Notes under the pieces: generated by a model
What the model was told of the DNA's origin: nothing
Seen by the model: the letters and a program-made list of their open reading frames with translations, nothing else
The model's database searches: none
Program-made: the position numbers and the translations under genes
Shown: one piece after another, positions 11,658-22,478 of the stretch
How the letters are laid out: each line of letters starts with the position of its first letter
Numbering within the stretch: position 1 is the first letter of the stretch
DNA from: Hysterangium stoloniferum
Taxonomy: Eukaryota; Basidiomycota; Agaricomycetes; Hysterangiales; Hysterangiaceae
DNA length: 64,000 bases
Reading direction: 5' to 3'
Assembly: GCA_015178975.1 (NCBI GenBank)
Contig: WHVD01000238.1
Coordinates: 38,385-102,384 of the forward strand

Positions 11658-12417
11658 TGTTAAGGGTCATACAGGATCATGGAGGGTTTCTGGAGAAACC
11701 TGTGGAATATCAAGTAGGACTTGGCTTCAGTTTATAGGCTGCACCCTCGCAAGATCATAGTGTCTAATTTAAAACAGGCAAATAGGAAACCCAGGGAGTC
11801 CAGGAGTAGTTGATAGGTCAGGAGGACAGTCGGAAAGCCCACAGGCTCCGATGAGGTCGATAGTGTTGTGCTTCAAAGATGAGAGATGGTAATTGAGCAG
11901 GGTATATGCTAAGTTACTGGGGGAGATCTAAGTTGAGAACTTAGTCAATTTTCTGACCAGATTGTATGTACAACATTAGCTAGACTATATAGACTGTGGA
12001 ATGTATGCAATACCAAATCTGGTAATAATGAAGATCAAAACAAGTAATCATGAAACACGACTACTAAACACCAAACTAGGTGTTAGGGATGGAATGGAAT
12101 GGAGTGGGGTGCAAAACATGACAGGTCATTTGACCATAATGGGAACAGGGCTCTGTTAGAGAGCTGACAGGTTGTCCAGGCAGAGTCTGGTGACTGGTGC
12201 ATGAGACAGAGTCAGATATAGACAGGTCTGATGTGCATAGGTCCCAGCAGGCACTCTGGTTGTCTGCACTTTAGGTACCATACAGAGGGTCAGGTGCATA
12301 TATGTAGTGGGGTCCAGGTGCTGGCAGGTTTTCCAGTTACCTGTAACCTGGTGGGTATAGAGAGTCGGGTGCATATAGGATGGGGTCTGGAGCCTGGCAG
12401 GTTTTCCAGTCCTAACA
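11658..12417 (-). mobile_element. Solo LTR, family LTR2, decayed copy
   Basis: It matches the LTR2 unit at 56,476-57,313 from the TGTTA end to the CCTAACA end. It keeps the inverse core motif at 11,717-11,735 and the stretch GATTGTATGTACAACAT. Many CG positions of the younger copy are TG or CA here. The flanks (CATTC and CTTAT) do not match, so it may have been rearranged after insertion. Confidence 0.75.
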
Positions 12418-12755
12418 CTTATGTACACACAAAGCAATCTAAGTCAATATTCAAACTGAAGAACTATAGGATACATGATAGGGTTTTTATACACAAGTTT
12501 AACAGATGATCAGAAGATTGATCAAGGAAGTGAGAAGTTGTGACAGGTTAGGGGAAGCAGGAAAAGGAACAAGGATCAAACTAAAACTAAATGTGATGAA
12601 ACACAAGTATTCTAAAAGTTGTGAGGTGGCAATTAATGGTTACATGTATGTAGAATGAGTGATGGGAGAGTGTCAGGATGGGATGACAAAAAGGGTAATC
12701 TACAAAGAAAAATGTGTCAAAATACCACAGCCAGTGAGATGATAGGATCCTAACA
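12418..12755 (-). mobile_element. LTR fragment, family LTR4
   Basis: This segment matches 20,500-20,829 of the nested LTR4: words such as GGAAGTGAGAAGT, AAGGATCAAACTA and GTGGGAGAGTG recur in order. It ends ATCCTAACA like the complete LTR4. The other end is missing at its junction with LTR2. Confidence 0.6.
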
Positions 12756-12981
12756 GTACCTAAGGATATAACCTCAAGTGCCTGTTCCTATTAGATTATA
12801 TACACACTGAACTCAGAGCTTTATTAAGGAACAGCAGTTGGTATTACATAATCTAACATTTCCCTCAACCATGGTTTTGCACAAAGATCCAGAAGCATAA
12901 TGCATACTGCCACTTCAAGTTCCCAAGTCCCATCAAGCTACTACTCTAGATCTTCCATTGTTTTTCTTAGCAGTATCAATC

Positions 12982-13330
12982 ACATAGGATGATAGTCACA
13001 ATTTATTGAATATACAAAATTTCATGAAATTATCCTCATATTTTTGTGAGAATGTTCCTTCTGGCTATGACTACATATTTTATGATTTTATATTATATTA
13101 CCCAAAGTTTATCTTTAAGCCTTGTATGCTCTTGTAAAATATCCACAAATATCATGGTTAACCAAGATTATTTGGGTTATGACCTAATCTTTGGATTACA
13201 ACTTAACCTTTGGGTTAAGATGTATTGTCTGTGACTGGATCTAATGAAACATTGATTTTATGTCAAACAATATAAATATATATATTTGAGTGAATAAATA
13301 GTTTTTAATGGCTATAGTTATCCTCCATGG
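12982..13330. mobile_element. Dispersed repeat inserted in copy A only
   Basis: This segment is absent from copy B, where the flanks join directly. It matches 54,400-54,831 (GATAGTCACAATTTATTGAA, then TGGCTATGACTACAT). It has one copy of a unit that is present three times in tandem at the other locus. It has no coding capacity. Confidence 0.65.
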
Positions 13331-13536
13331 GCTGATGTGTTGTCCACCACTGGTGTGTATTAACTATGACCCTGACTAGGTGTAATTCATACAACTCATG
13401 TAAAGGTTGTTTTGTGCAAAAAAAAGGGGTATCTCTCTACCTTCACTGTATAAAACAAAACATTGACTTGAGAACAAATACATCTAAAGCTCTTTCACAT
13501 GACGTTCGCTTCCGCCACATCCAAGTCATGTCCTTT

Positions 13537-15700
13537 CTATCGAATAGCCATGCTCTTTCTGATCAGCTTCTCATGAGAACTAGAACGAGGTAAGATGTTG
13601 CATTCGAATGGAAACGAACGGCTGAAATATATCGTTATTTAATATTGATTGCAACGCCTTGAGATCAATCAGAGCTAGTTGGACTCACGACATGAGCCCT
13701 GAGATAAATGTATCTTCAGTAGGGCAACCCTTCCCAGGAGCGGGCTTAATTGTGAACGAGTGCAAAATAGATGCAATAAACATAAATAAGACATCCTGCG
13801 CAAACCGCGAGCTGGACAGATTCTGAAAATGTCGTTAATTTCGACAAAGGAATGTGGGATAAGGAATATGACTACCTTTTACCAAATCCAAACGCGTGTT
13901 CAGGGTCCTTAACGCCCTCGACGAGAAATCGCTCAAGACGGAATTTATCAGGATCAGGACCATAGGCCGTTTCTGAGTGAAGTAATTCCCTAGAAAAGAG
14001 TATCGAGTGAGATATGGCAGATGCAATCAATCAAAATGACATCAGACCACGCATTTCCGAATACAAGTGTCCCTGCGGGGAGGAAATAATTCCCAATGAT
14101 GTCATCCGGTGAAAACGATGTGGAAAGGCGAGAGGCGCAACAAGATGCCATCGAAGGACCTCTTTGCACAATGCAGTAATGTATGGAAGATTTTGACGGT
14201 CTTCGAATGTAGGGAATCGATCTAATCCGACAACTTTGTCAAGTGTCTTTTGAGCAGTTGATTGCACTTCGGGATATAGAATCAATCATGGCCACGATGA
14301 ACATTTCCATTGCACAGTGAGTCTAAAAATTTCACATCAGGGTGGATTGGTGGAATTTGGTAGGGAGTCGAGATGCACGTACCGTATCCACACCTCCAAC
14401 AAATGCGTTTGCTGCTACCATTGCGAATGACCTGTTCTTGGTCAGGCGCTGCATCTGAGTCAACTTCTAGGTCGTCCAGCATCGCCGCAGTCGCTGAAGA
14501 TGGAGCGTCACCGGAGCTCTAGGAAACGGACAAAATCAGAACGTGATATTTCACATCAAACACTATAACTAACAAGCATATCTTTTACCGCTTTGAATGG
14601 GACTTCGACCGTGTCTAGCATCATTTTGCGACCTGCCTTAGCTTCCTTTTGAAAGCCCGCACCAGGCATCCATTCTGGGACATATTTTACTGTGGCGCGA
14701 CACCAATCAGTCTTTAACGAGGGGTAAAAAGGATATAGATGTGTAATTCACGAATTGGGAGTACGTCTACGAGAAATGCTCCGGGCTGCGTAACGCGAGC
14801 GAGTATAGTCATAGTTGCTTCGGCCAAGTTGAGGTATGGATCATTTTCTGGGAGCACCGTAATGCCGTAGGTGCTCTGAAAACATCCGACTGAGTTCCCG
14901 GGGATATCTCGTGGTGAGTCGAAAATACTCTGACCTCTAAGATGAGTGCACCGGCGGCCTGCCGAATATGGGCCGAAAATGCGCCTGGGGAAACCAGAAG
15001 GCGTTGTAGCAGATCCCTACCGATGACAAAGTTCAATAATACAAGACGTCAGGTTTGGATACAACCGACTTTGTGTATTTACTTTGTCCCGACCTCCAGA
15101 AAGTATGAGCCGAAGAGAGGAACTGTTTATTCAGTATTTGACGATGCTTGCGCCAACGTTCTCCGTAAGGCATTGTCGGTATACCCCAGTCAAATTTCAT
15201 GCTGTAATAAAGAAAAATGTGAAGGTGGCCGTGGGCCATAAAATGTGAGAAATGAACTCACAGGTCGCAAAGCATAGGAAGCTGAGGTCTGTCAGAGTAT
15301 ATTGATGAACGTTTCTCAAACAATTCAGAACGAGTTCTTTAGAGTTGACGAAAGCGATGGATGTGCCCAAGACATTAACATAAACCAAATCCCCTGAAAA
15401 AGGGTATGAATCACCACGATGATTCAGGAAAAGGTCATACCGTAAGACTGTGCCCAATCTTTATATGTCTTCCATTCGAGGCTTTGGGGAGATCAAATAA
15501 ATTGAATGGGATATCCAGGCGGGCCAGGTGGAAGACTGAGTCCTGTGACATGAACGAGTTATATTGTTTACATCTTCTGGATGCTGAAAGTTTTATTGAC
15601 CTTTTGGAACTCTCCTCCGCCGCAGCAAATAAGCAGCCAAGGCAACAAATAAAGCGATGACTACGTAAACATTCGCCACCAAGAAACTCCAAATCCACAT
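13537..15700 (-). pseudogene. Cytochrome P450 pseudogene (copy A)
   Basis: This is the counterpart of the intact P450 at 30,279-32,452, with the same exon order. The N-terminal membrane anchor is kept. A 5-base deletion in exon 2 just after GYPI brings in a stop codon, and a 1-base loss follows. There is a 1-base loss in exon 3 (near 15,335) and an extra G before the I-helix (near 14,413). Exon 9 has a 4-base gain (near 14,283) and a 1-base loss (near 14,114). The heme-loop exon has a 1-base loss (near 13,811). The I-helix motif has changed from AGADT to GGVDT. No functional enzyme can be read. The C-terminal exon, ending at 13,537, is still in good shape, so inactivation is probably recent relative to the duplication. 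Confidence 0.9.
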
Positions 15701-16494
15701 CGCGTTTTCGGTGGGCTGGAGAGAGTAAGTAGTGAATCCGGAGACAAATGACGGCGTTTTTATATCTATGTCTCTTTCGCTTGCTGGCATATACGACCAA
15801 ATTAAAGCAGGAAATAGAATGAATATCAGGAACCCATTCAGTTTTGCTAATATATATTAGTTGCAAATACTCTCTATCATCTGCCAGTGGTGAGAACACC
15901 GGTTGGTTAATAGTTGACGGATATGTCGGTCTTCCATCGACACTGAGTGTCGGGGATGAAGCCCCAGTTAAGGCGGGTGCTGGGAAAGTGCCGCGCAGGG
16001 TGTCGCAAACACCTTCAAAAACACATTTGATTAGCATGAAATAGATATGATTTTCTATATATTCTTCATTATTTATCAATATGTGTACTGGGCCCTGTTA
16101 ATTTACTTTAATACTGGGTTTTAATGTTTAAAATGGTGAATGAGCCCGTTTTCCAAGAGCATATATCATTTAAAATGGTATTTTGAGTATTACCATTTAA
16201 ATATAACTATGTTCTAATTTGAAGTCAACATGTCTGTTCACCGCAATCGCCCACTTTTCACGACACCCCTCACAGCAGTGCGCAGCACCCACAGTGAGAT
16301 TCAATAGCGGAATTTGAGAAAGTCAACCTCTGCAATTCCTGACCCAAACCACATTATATCTTTTGGTCACACTCTAATTAGCCTCTCTATTCATCCATTG
16401 TTATTAAGCATTGTTTCTTTTTAGTTATTCTACACCTTTGTAAGAGTTGTGAGAATCAGATCTTGCTTTGGAGCACATCGTTCTTGAAACTAGT

Positions 16495-16740
16495 TGACAA
16501 TAACCGGTAATGCTCATACCCCAAAATGCGGCAACACTACCAGATCGCATATCGGACTGGACCACCCGCTTACATTTTTCTCTTTTCATCGTACGAGCTC
16601 ATTTTTCACCCACATGTGTATATAAGTATGTGAGGCTATGGAGTACAACCTCAGTCATTTCCCTACAGCCCCACTAGGCAACGACTGAGTCTTGGGCATC
16701 CGCTGCCCTTTTCTGTTCTAGCTCTGTCTAAATTTTGTCA
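16495..16740 (+). mobile_element. Small solo LTR with TATA box and promoter-proximal hairpin
   Basis: The 246-bp unit starts TGACAATAACC and ends TTTTGTCA. It is flanked by CTAGT and CCAGT (4 of 5 match). Copy B of the duplication shows the empty site (ACTAGTACCACTGG near 33,648), which proves insertion after duplication. TATATAAG begins at 16,619. A hairpin with stem CTCAGTC/GACTGAG begins at 16,649 with CCTCAGTC, 30 bases downstream. Confidence 0.85.
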
Positions 16741-16923
16741 CCAGTACGGCTGGTGTTCACAATTGTACTGGCAAAATCATATTCTCTACATGTGGGTGAC
16801 CAGCCACAGCAACCCCATCAGCTTCCAGCCTCTTGAAGTAGTGATGTACACAGAGTGGTTGAGCTGGACGCGTCGTGTCACATGTCTCCTTCAGGTATGG
16901 GTACCCGTCCGTCTGAACATCAC

Positions 16924-17050
16924 TCACGTGGGTATTCACCGTATGGATACCCTGGACAGACTATTCCTTTGTTTCAGTGAGGAGTCTATTCTTCTCACTG
17001 AAGCAAAGAATAGCCTGCCCAGGATACCCACACTCTGAATTCCCACGTGG
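16924..17050. repeat. Inverted repeat, arms about 57 bp
   Basis: The arms start with CACGTGGGTATTC and end with the inverse GAATTCCCACGTGGG, around a short spacer. The same structure is found in copy B at 34,337-34,440. It is a palindromic element that predates the duplication. No protein is encoded. Confidence 0.7.
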
Positions 17051-18903
17051 GCAATATTCAAACAGTTCTCATGCAGTGATAACACTGTCAGACACATTTG
17101 GGATGATGGGTGGGTGTGATATTTTTCAATTGTGCGGACTGGAGGACTTTATTGACACTGTTGCTGCATCGCGCCAAGCATTAACACCTTTGTTTGTGCC
17201 TAGATATTGAATTCTTCAAGATGTGGGGATACCCTGGCTCGCCGCTGTTTACAAGTGGACACGGAGCATTCATCCACGCTGCCGCACCGTTGCCGTACCT
17301 TAATCCCCTCGCAACTCTACCTTCATTAGGTTTTCGCATCTACATCCCTCCGATCCCTAACCTTCGCCGCTCGAGCATGGCCTCCTTTCTTAGTCCGCAG
17401 ACTCCCACACGCCCAACGCCCCCCACCCACGGCGACTTTACAACGAATAATTCTTGGCTCATCCACTACAACGTCCGCCGTTTCTCTACCCATCCATTCT
17501 CACTACATAATGCGCCATTGATGTGCCGCATCCTTGAGGGCCAAATTGTGTGAGATCGGCTATCGTAGATAAGGAGAATTTGGGGAGACTGGTTTAGAGG
17601 GAAGTGTATGATTGTGAGTTCCGTACCTTTGTCTTTTTTCTGCTATGATATTACCATTCTCACTCATTCCGTACCTTATGATCTGGATCATAGCTACAGC
17701 GCAATGGGCAAACTCCAACGCCTCATGCACTCCACCGTCCTCCCCACCAGAGCAATTCGCACAAATGGGAACCTGTTCTTTCAACTCGATATCAGTCGTT
17801 GGAGGATAGAATTATAACTGAAGCTTGAAGCTTATGTGCCTTCCTCCCTTCCCATAGACGCCACAATTCTCACCACTACCAATAGTTCTGCTCACCCCTT
17901 GCTATCCCCAAGGCTCACATCGCACAGTCCTCGTTCCTCCGCTGAATTCACCGCTCCCGGCAGCCCCAAAATCCTCCTCGGCCCGCCGATCCCCCATTCC
18001 ACCCCAATGGGTAGGCAATATCGACATTAAAGGAGAAGGGACAAAGGACGGCCGATGATCTTTTGGGACGATGGGGAGAAGAAGTAGCTGCGAAGCTTGT
18101 CAAGAGCATCGGCGACGTGAATGTGAAGTTGGGTAAAGGCAATGCGGGGACGGCGTTCAGAGTTTTAGCGCGGGGGGACGCCTGGGAAGGTCTGGATCAA
18201 GCGCGTTGCAGAGAATGAGAGGATTACATCCGAGTATTTGCTCGAATTCAAATGTTATTTTCTTTTCTGTTTGCTCCCTTTCGTAATAGATGTAACATGT
18301 TGCGATAGAGATTGTTTTTTAATTCGGAGAAATATCAATTTTGAGAAGATAGATGTTGAAATTGGAGGAAGCATGAATTATCAATGATCCTAACGAAATC
18401 ATTGGTCTATTGTACTATCCAAATATTCACCGATCATTCCCCCTCCTCTACTCTCCGCGAGACTGGCCATCCAGATATGCGTCAATCAATACATCTCGCT
18501 TCACTTGCACCAGTCCGGATGTTGGTATCATACACATTTATTGTCGGTTGCACTTTGATGCTTGATCCCAATTTCACAATGAATTGACCAGTTCCTCTTT
18601 TTCAAAAATGCATAGAAATAGTCCGACCTTGGTATAATTCTATGTATGAAACCCTGGTCTGTTCAACTGTTTACGGAGCAACCCGGTTTCTGAACTAACA
18701 AGTTCCGCAGTGGCACAAACTTGGCCATAGCGAAACAACGGGATTGGTTAAGTGGTTTGAATGAGGAAAAAAAGTGTCTTTTATTATAAAAATAATATAC
18801 GGGCGGGTCGGGGTTTATAAAGTTCAGCTTTTTTTCTTGTGGTGCATTGAGACGAGAGAGCAGCCACCTGCTCAATCCAGTATGCACTGTTAGTCAATTG
18901 GCA
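17051..18903. other. Unrecognised duplicated tract (copy A)
   Basis: It is co-linear with 34,441-36,186 and less CG-poor than the repeats around it, so it was probably once host sequence. Short exon-like frames can be read on the plus strand (for instance SSMASFLSPQTPT and EVAAKLVKSIGDVNVKLGKG). No start-to-stop gene or domain emerges, and the two copies differ by indels inside these frames. It is most likely the relic of a host gene next to the P450. Confidence 0.4.
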
Positions 18904-18914
18904 TTTATTACGCT

Positions 18915-20010
18915 ATGGACTCCACCTCTCCAAATGTAGTAGCCACCCCCTCACATTACTTTATTGATAAGAATGAATTACTGTATTTCTGGGATTTGGA
19001 CTGGAAAAGTCAGATCTGTGTGCCTAACAATATGACAACTATCATCCTGAAGCTAATTCATGACAACACCTTTGACAGAGCACACACAGGTGGACAGTGA
19101 TTATTCCAGCTCATGAGAGATTGTTTCTTCTGGCTGAAAATGTTGCAGGACTGTGTGGCATATGTATCTGTGACATATGCCAGAAAATTAAGGTTGAGCA
19201 CACTGCTCACCAAGGAGCACCTCAACCTGTGGATGTTCCCTTCAAGCCCTATTGTGCTTCTTCAAGAGAAGGATGGTCTATGTGAGTCCAAGTCATAGTC
19301 CATGCCTATAACTCTATGGTTCACAGCTCAATGAATTACACACCAGCCTTTCTGCTAATGGAATATTTACCAAGAGGGATGTCTCAAGTCCTGGGGGGAG
19401 ACAATCTTGTAATCCCTAGAGAATTGACTAGTGGTCCTATGCCATTCAATGGGTTTTGGAGCTAGAAAATCATTGACAAATGGCAAGGGAGTCAATCACA
19501 TGAGCTCAGGAAACTCAAGCTTGAGCCTACAATAAAAGGTGAAGACCTGTAGAAGAGATTTCAGAAGGGGACTACATCCTAGTCAATCCCTATTCCCTGG
19601 AACTTGTAAAAGTCAAGGGAAATGGGTGGAAACTCATCCAAAGACAAATTGGACTGTTTCAAGTCTCAGAACACATCAATCCCCAAGTATTCCAACTCAA
19701 GATCCCTCCCCAAATATCACATTCACCTGGTCATTAACTGGGATCATCTCAAGAAATACCACTTCTCTCCTGAAGGATTTGGACCAAGGGATTGATTTGA
19801 GAACCTGAGGGAATTAGGCCACAATGATGAAGAATATGAAGTAGATGCAATAGTATGATACAAGAAACACCAAAATTGATTACTTTTTTGAGTCTGATGG
19901 AAAGGATATATGTAGATCAGAAGAGAATACTTGGTTAAATAGCATTGACCTTCAAAACACTCCAACTCTCCTCAGAGTTTACATACAAGGTGATTTATGG
20001 AATTTAAACA
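18915..20010 (+). pseudogene. Gypsy integrase and chromodomain relic
   Basis: The plus strand shows an H2C2-type integrase N-terminus (LYFWDLDWKSQICVPNNM, then ILKLIHDNTFDRAHTGG). A decayed catalytic core follows. About 900 bases later comes a chromodomain-like end: EEYEVDAIV, then YKKHQN, then WKGY, and NSPQ at the close. In chromoviruses this C-terminal chromodomain steers integration toward marked chromatin. Four stop codons inside the chromodomain sit where arginine or a similar residue is expected, as CGA to TGA changes would produce. Confidence 0.75.
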
Positions 20011-20829
20011 ACTATATACTATTCTTTTGAGAATGGGAGCTCTATTTTATTTTATTTTCTTCTAATCTCTAATCTGCCAATTTTTACCCCCAATCACAGC
20101 ATACTCATAGCTGAGTGGAGTTTGAACTAATACAAAAGAAATGTAAATTCACTAAAAATTTCACTTCTTCCTTACCCCCACAATCTTCCCTCTTTAATAT
20201 CTCTATGTTAACATCTAAACACAGGGGATAAAAGAGGCTCTATGTCAGGGGGCTGACAATAGATATTGTACTAGTCAGGAGGTTTGACTCTATAACATGG
20301 GTGGAGCTTGACTTCAACTTATGTGTTGCACCCTCATACAAACTGTTAAGGTCCTCTGGTATTTCAAACAGAGTGGGTAGTACAATAAGAACTAAAGACA
20401 ACAATTAACTTACTCAACCAGGGGGCCAAAACACTAAGAGTCATAGGGTAAAGAGTCATGGCTTGCCAACAATGCCTTCAAAGGTATTAGAGAGGGAGTA
20501 AAGTGACTGAAGACTAAATGGGGGTAATCTAAGTTGATATTAGAACTGGAGAATAGTAGCATACATGGTGGGAACTTTATACAAGAGTGTAATGGATGAG
20601 CAGAGGTCCACAAGGAAGTGAGAAGTAGTGATGGGCTGAAAGAAGCACAGAAAGGGGTAAGGATCAAACTACAAGTGAATACAATGGAATTAAGGCATAC
20701 TAAAAGGTATGAGGTGGCAAAGTATCATTTATATGTAGAATGGGTAGTGGGAGAGTGCCAGGATGGAATGATGAAAGGAGAAAGCTGTAGTAAACCAAGT
20801 CTCAGGGCACCATACATAGGTGATGACAC

Positions 20830-22381
20830 TGTTAGGATACATACAGGGTGGGTTTCCGGAGAAACCCGTGGAATATCCAGTAGGACTTGGCTTCAGCTTA
20901 TAGGCTGTGCCCTCACTAGATCATTGAGTCCAATTTCAGATGGATGGACAGGAATCCTGGGGAGTCCGGGTGGGGGTCGTGGGTCGAGGGGTCATGAGTT
21001 GGAGGTCGTGGGTTGTGAGTCGAGATTAGTGAGAGAGATAGATGTGCTGGAGCCTGTCAGCTCTGACTAGTGCGAGCAGTGTGATTCAAGTAGGGTTTTA
21101 GAGCAGAAAATGTATTAGATTACTGGGGGGAATCTAAGCCAATTTTCTCACTGGATTGTATGTACAACATCTGCCAGTTTAAATAGACCGTGGAGTAAAT
21201 GTCATACTGAATCCAGTAAAAATGAAATGAAACAAGCAAAACATGAAATGGGAATAGTAAACACCAAATTGGTGTTAGGAACGGGACGGAATGGAGCGGA
21301 GTCTGAATAGTGACAAATCAAAAACCATAATGGGAAATGGAGCGGGAGTGGAGTCCGAATCATGACAGGTCATTTGACTAAAACAGGAATGGGGCTCGGT
21401 TAGAGGGATGACAGGTATTCTGAGCGGGGTCCAGTGACTGATGCGTGGGACGAGGTCAGAATTAGACAGAGATGGAGTCCAGTGAGTATTCCAGTGACTG
21501 AAACACAATGTAATGAAGACAGACGTAGACAAGTCTGACGTACGGAGCCTGGTGGGAATTCCGGTGAACTGATAATGGGTGTGTATAGGGTGCAGGTGCG
21601 TATAAGTTAATGCCCAGAGTCTGGCGGGATTTCCAGTCATAACTGTTACGACCGTGTTGCAACCCTATCGGTCCCGAGGTTATCGCCACATCAACATTTT
21701 CAAGTCACCATTTTGGAAACCATCAGCCCCGAAGCTGACGTATGTTTTCACGAAGATCAAACTCCATTTACACCCACGTCAAAATAACTCGTATTGTCTG
21801 GTCCAACTTTTGATACGTCCCTTTTATTATGTTGATCCGTTCAATCTTATGTTTCACATATGTCTATCTATATTTGTAGTCCTTGAACTATTTCCTTTTA
21901 TCATAATCCCGCTCTCGGTTATCATTGGCCTCCGAACTAATCATAAACTTCCCGTTCCTAGTCAAGCTTATTGTTAATGCTGTTTTCCGCCCTTCTCCCC
22001 ATTAGTATTTTCTAGATGCCTGTTACTTGTATATGAACCCGCTGTAGTTGTAGTTACTAGGCAATCGAGAATATCGACTCAGAATACCCTCATATGTCTG
22101 TAACAGTCCCATACTAAGAACCCCCCCCCCCCCCCCATCCGCCTTCGCGTGCACTCGCCCACTCCCGGCCCCGACCCCTTGGCCTGACGCTCGACTGGTC
22201 CTTCGGTTCCGATCAGTATCTCGCCAAAAGGAGCTCTTTAGGATTAGTCTTCACCCGCCCGAAATCTAAGGACACCCTACGGATATTTGCGAGGGCGCAG
22301 CACATAAGCTGAAGCCAAGTCCTTCCGATCAGTCCCTGTTGGCCACTGACATTAGTCAGTTTTCAGTTCTTAACAATAACA
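20830..22381 (-). mobile_element. Solo LTR family LTR2, middle layer of the nest
   Basis: It starts TGTTAGGATAC. Its last bases are ATAACA at 22,376-22,381, after the inner insertion. GACAC flanks both ends (20,825-20,829 and 22,382-22,386), a perfect 5-bp duplication. The inverse core motif is at 20,883-20,901. Confidence 0.9.
21644..22375 (+). mobile_element. Solo LTR family LTR1, innermost layer of the nest
   Basis: The 732-bp unit starts TGTTACGACCG and ends TTCTTAACA. ATAAC flanks both ends (21,639-21,643 and 22,376-22,380), a perfect duplication taken from the terminus of the host LTR2. The core motif is at 22,304-22,322. It includes a run of 16 C at 22,121-22,136, which is long enough to be a sequencing-length uncertainty. 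Confidence 0.9.
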
Positions 22382-22478
22382 GACACTATGGTTGGGGGTA
22401 GTGATAGTGGGATACTGGAGGGTAAGGAGGGTAAAACAAGATTGTGGGGGGCTGAATGACAGGGATCCTAACACTCTA

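Larger units (their letters stand above)
12862..18903. repeat. Segmental duplication, copy A
   Basis: This block aligns co-linearly with 29,945-36,186. It contains the P450 locus and an unrecognised downstream tract. Copy A alone has a repeat insertion at about 12,982-13,330 and a solo LTR at 16,495-16,740. Copy B alone has insertions at about 32,970-33,490 and 33,796-34,291. The matching ends are at CACTGTTAGTCAA (A) and CACTGTTGGTCAA (B). Confidence 0.85.
20243..22473 (-). mobile_element. Solo LTR family LTR4, outer shell of a triple nest
   Basis: It starts TGTCAGGGGGC and ends ATCCTAACA. The perfect 5-bp duplication CTCTA flanks it (20,238-20,242 and 22,474-22,478). The LTR itself is 20,243-20,829 plus 22,387-22,473, and the middle is filled by a later LTR2 insertion. 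It carries a weaker version of the core motif at about 20,305-20,322. Confidence 0.85.

Noticed and set aside
15435..16079. A 214-residue minus-strand open frame over the P450 pseudogene start
   Set aside because: It crosses P450 exons 1-2 in the wrong register; the true exons are read in another frame, as the intact copy B shows.
22121..22136. Run of 16 C as a structured or regulatory element
   Set aside because: It is inside an LTR1 copy whose relatives lack it; most likely a homopolymer expansion or a sequencing artefact.
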